Shown in pieces: positions 19,836 to 20,685 of a stretch of 20,685 nt of DNA. The notes beneath the pieces are model-generated. The model had not been told where the DNA came from. It saw only the letters and a program-made list of their open reading frames with translations, and made no database searches. Positions within the stretch are counted from its first letter, which is position 1. The number at the start of each line of letters is the position of its first letter. A program made the position numbers and the translations under genes. The stretch is from an uncultured Oscillospiraceae bacterium (lineage in GTDB: Bacteria > Bacillota > Clostridia > Oscillospirales > Oscillospiraceae), in NCBI GenBank assembly GCA_934593275.1, contig CAKTQE010000039.1, forward strand, positions 1 through 20,685, read 5' to 3'.

Positions 19836-20685
19836 TTAACCGAAAAGGTGCATGAACGTGGTACCCAGAGTACCCTGCTGGAAAGCGATCAGAAGAGCCG
19901 CTGCCATCAGGCCCACGTTGATGATCATGCATACCACCTGCACCGGGGTGGTATGGACAAAGTCAATGAATCTGGCCATTTTTTCGCTGTAGAACTCCTT
20001 TTCAAACCAGCCCTTGATGCCGATTTGCAGCCAGCCGCCAATGGACAATGTGCAGGCCCGCAGCAGCAGCCACATGGTAAAGCCGCCCATGGGACCCATG
20101 CCCAGGGTGCAGATGCAGCCGATGATGGGGGCGGACAGGAAGCCCACGTGCATCAAAGAGACGGAGGGGGAGAATTCATCGGTGACGAAAATCCAGTTCC
20201 AGAGGGTGTAGCCGATGATGTAAAGCACCGTCACCGCGCCGGGGCCGCCTACCAGGTAATAGTCCATACCAAAGGGGGCGGAGCCGTCGGGGATCCAGGA
20301 GCCGTGGAGGGCAAAAACGCCCAGGGCCAGGGCAAGGCCTGAAATGCCGTTAAAGATTTTCTTGTACCGGAACAGGTCCGTAAAGGTGGCTTCCAGAATG
20401 TTCACAATGAGGGCCACCAGAATCAGGTCCACATAGATGTTGGGGTCAAAAAGCCGCAGAGCCGCCGCTACCACCAGCAGCCGCATGACCACCAGGGTGG
20501 TGAGCTTCATCTTTTCAAAAAAGACAGGCTTGGCAAAGAGAATGGTCAAAATGGATGGGATCACAATAAAGGGGACGTTTCCCCAGATGGGGTAGAAGGA
20601 CGAAAGCAGGGCCATGCCGGTAATGGCGGCGGTAAACATCAGCAGCTTGTAGCAAAGCTCTGTGCGGGGCCGTGCCGGGAATTGG
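19836..20685 (-). CDS. Integral membrane protein of unknown function, N-terminus cut by window edge
   Basis: At least 283 residues with about eight hydrophobic segments; I do not recognise the family. The frame stays open to the right edge, so the start lies outside. A Met at 20639 is internal or late, because the upstream residues (FPARPRTELCYKLL) look like a normal cytoplasmic N-terminus. Segments include VPFIVIPSILTILFA, LTTLVVMRLLVVAAALRLF, YVDLILVALIVNILEATF and VQVVCMIINVGLMAAALLIAF. A charged loop, GWFEKEFYSEKMARFIDFVH, precedes the last helix. Stop-to-start distance to the flavoprotein gene is 41 bases, so they are cotranscribed and the pair may act together, for example as membrane anchor and redox partner. 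That is inference only. No heme or quinone motif is evident. Confidence 0.75.
   Translation of the reverse strand, partial: QFPARPRTELCYKLLMFTAAITGMALLSSFYPIWGNVPFIVIPSILTILFAKPVFFEKMKLTTLVVMRLLVVAAALRLFDPNIYVDLILVALIVNILEATFTDLFRYKKIFNGISGLALALGVFALHGSWIPDGSAPFGMDYYLVGGPGAVTVLYIIGYTLWNWIFVTDEFSPSVSLMHVGFLSAPIIGCICTLGMGPMGGFTMWLLLRACTLSIGGWLQIGIKGWFEKEFYSEKMARFIDFVHTTPVQVVCMIINVGLMAAALLIAFQQGTLGTTFMHLFG

Overview
The window looks like chromosomal DNA of a high-GC Firmicute of class Clostridia, most probably a gut Oscillospiraceae/Ruminococcaceae-type anaerobe. This is an inference from strong AGGAGG-type ribosome sites, consensus sigma-A promoters with 17-base spacers, TTG starts next to strong Shine-Dalgarno sites, a genome-encoded tRNA CCA end, and the protein families present. 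There is no phage, transposase, CRISPR array or antibiotic-resistance island. Most genes are housekeeping or transport genes.

Region 1 (1-5617, minus strand) reads as one six-gene transcription unit starting at a TTGCTT-N17-TATGAT promoter (5589-5617). In order of transcription it holds an unusual 657-residue protein joining a ParB/Srx-like segment to a BMP/PnrA-type ligand-binding domain without a signal peptide, a metallophosphoesterase, a DUF2461 protein, and then dapA, dapB and dapF of lysine/diaminopimelate synthesis. The three dap genes are joined by ATGA stop/start overlaps. dapF runs off the left edge.

Region 2 (5707-12980, plus strand) holds a hexapeptide acyltransferase, aspS with a strong terminator, and tRNA-Arg(CCG) with its own promoter and terminator. 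A gene-free repeat tract (8512-8797) built from fragments of the tRNA 3' end follows. Then come a short amidohydrolase, a YgjP-type metallopeptidase, nagA with its own promoter and a long terminator, and a MATE exporter. A bidirectional terminator at 12997-13042 separates this block from the next.

Region 3 (13041-20685, minus strand) has three units. The first (transcribed from 15139) is azlC-azlD-mntP-vanZ: branched-chain amino acid export, manganese export and a VanZ-like membrane protein. The second (from 16563) is a MarR-family regulator with a TSUP/TauE-type exporter, under a perfect-consensus promoter followed by TTCAA/TTGAA half-sites. The third enters from the right edge: an integral membrane protein of unknown function (N-terminus missing), an 892-residue iron-sulfur flavoprotein that fuses a cysteine-rich module, ferredoxin motifs and a glutamate-synthase-small-subunit-like FAD/NAD(P)H core, and hypA.

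The items most worth a second look are the ParB-like/BMP fusion, the membrane protein plus multi-[4Fe-4S] flavoprotein plus HypA unit, and the inverted and repeated tRNA-Arg tail fragments beside the tRNA gene. I did not find a clearly new defence or mobile system.
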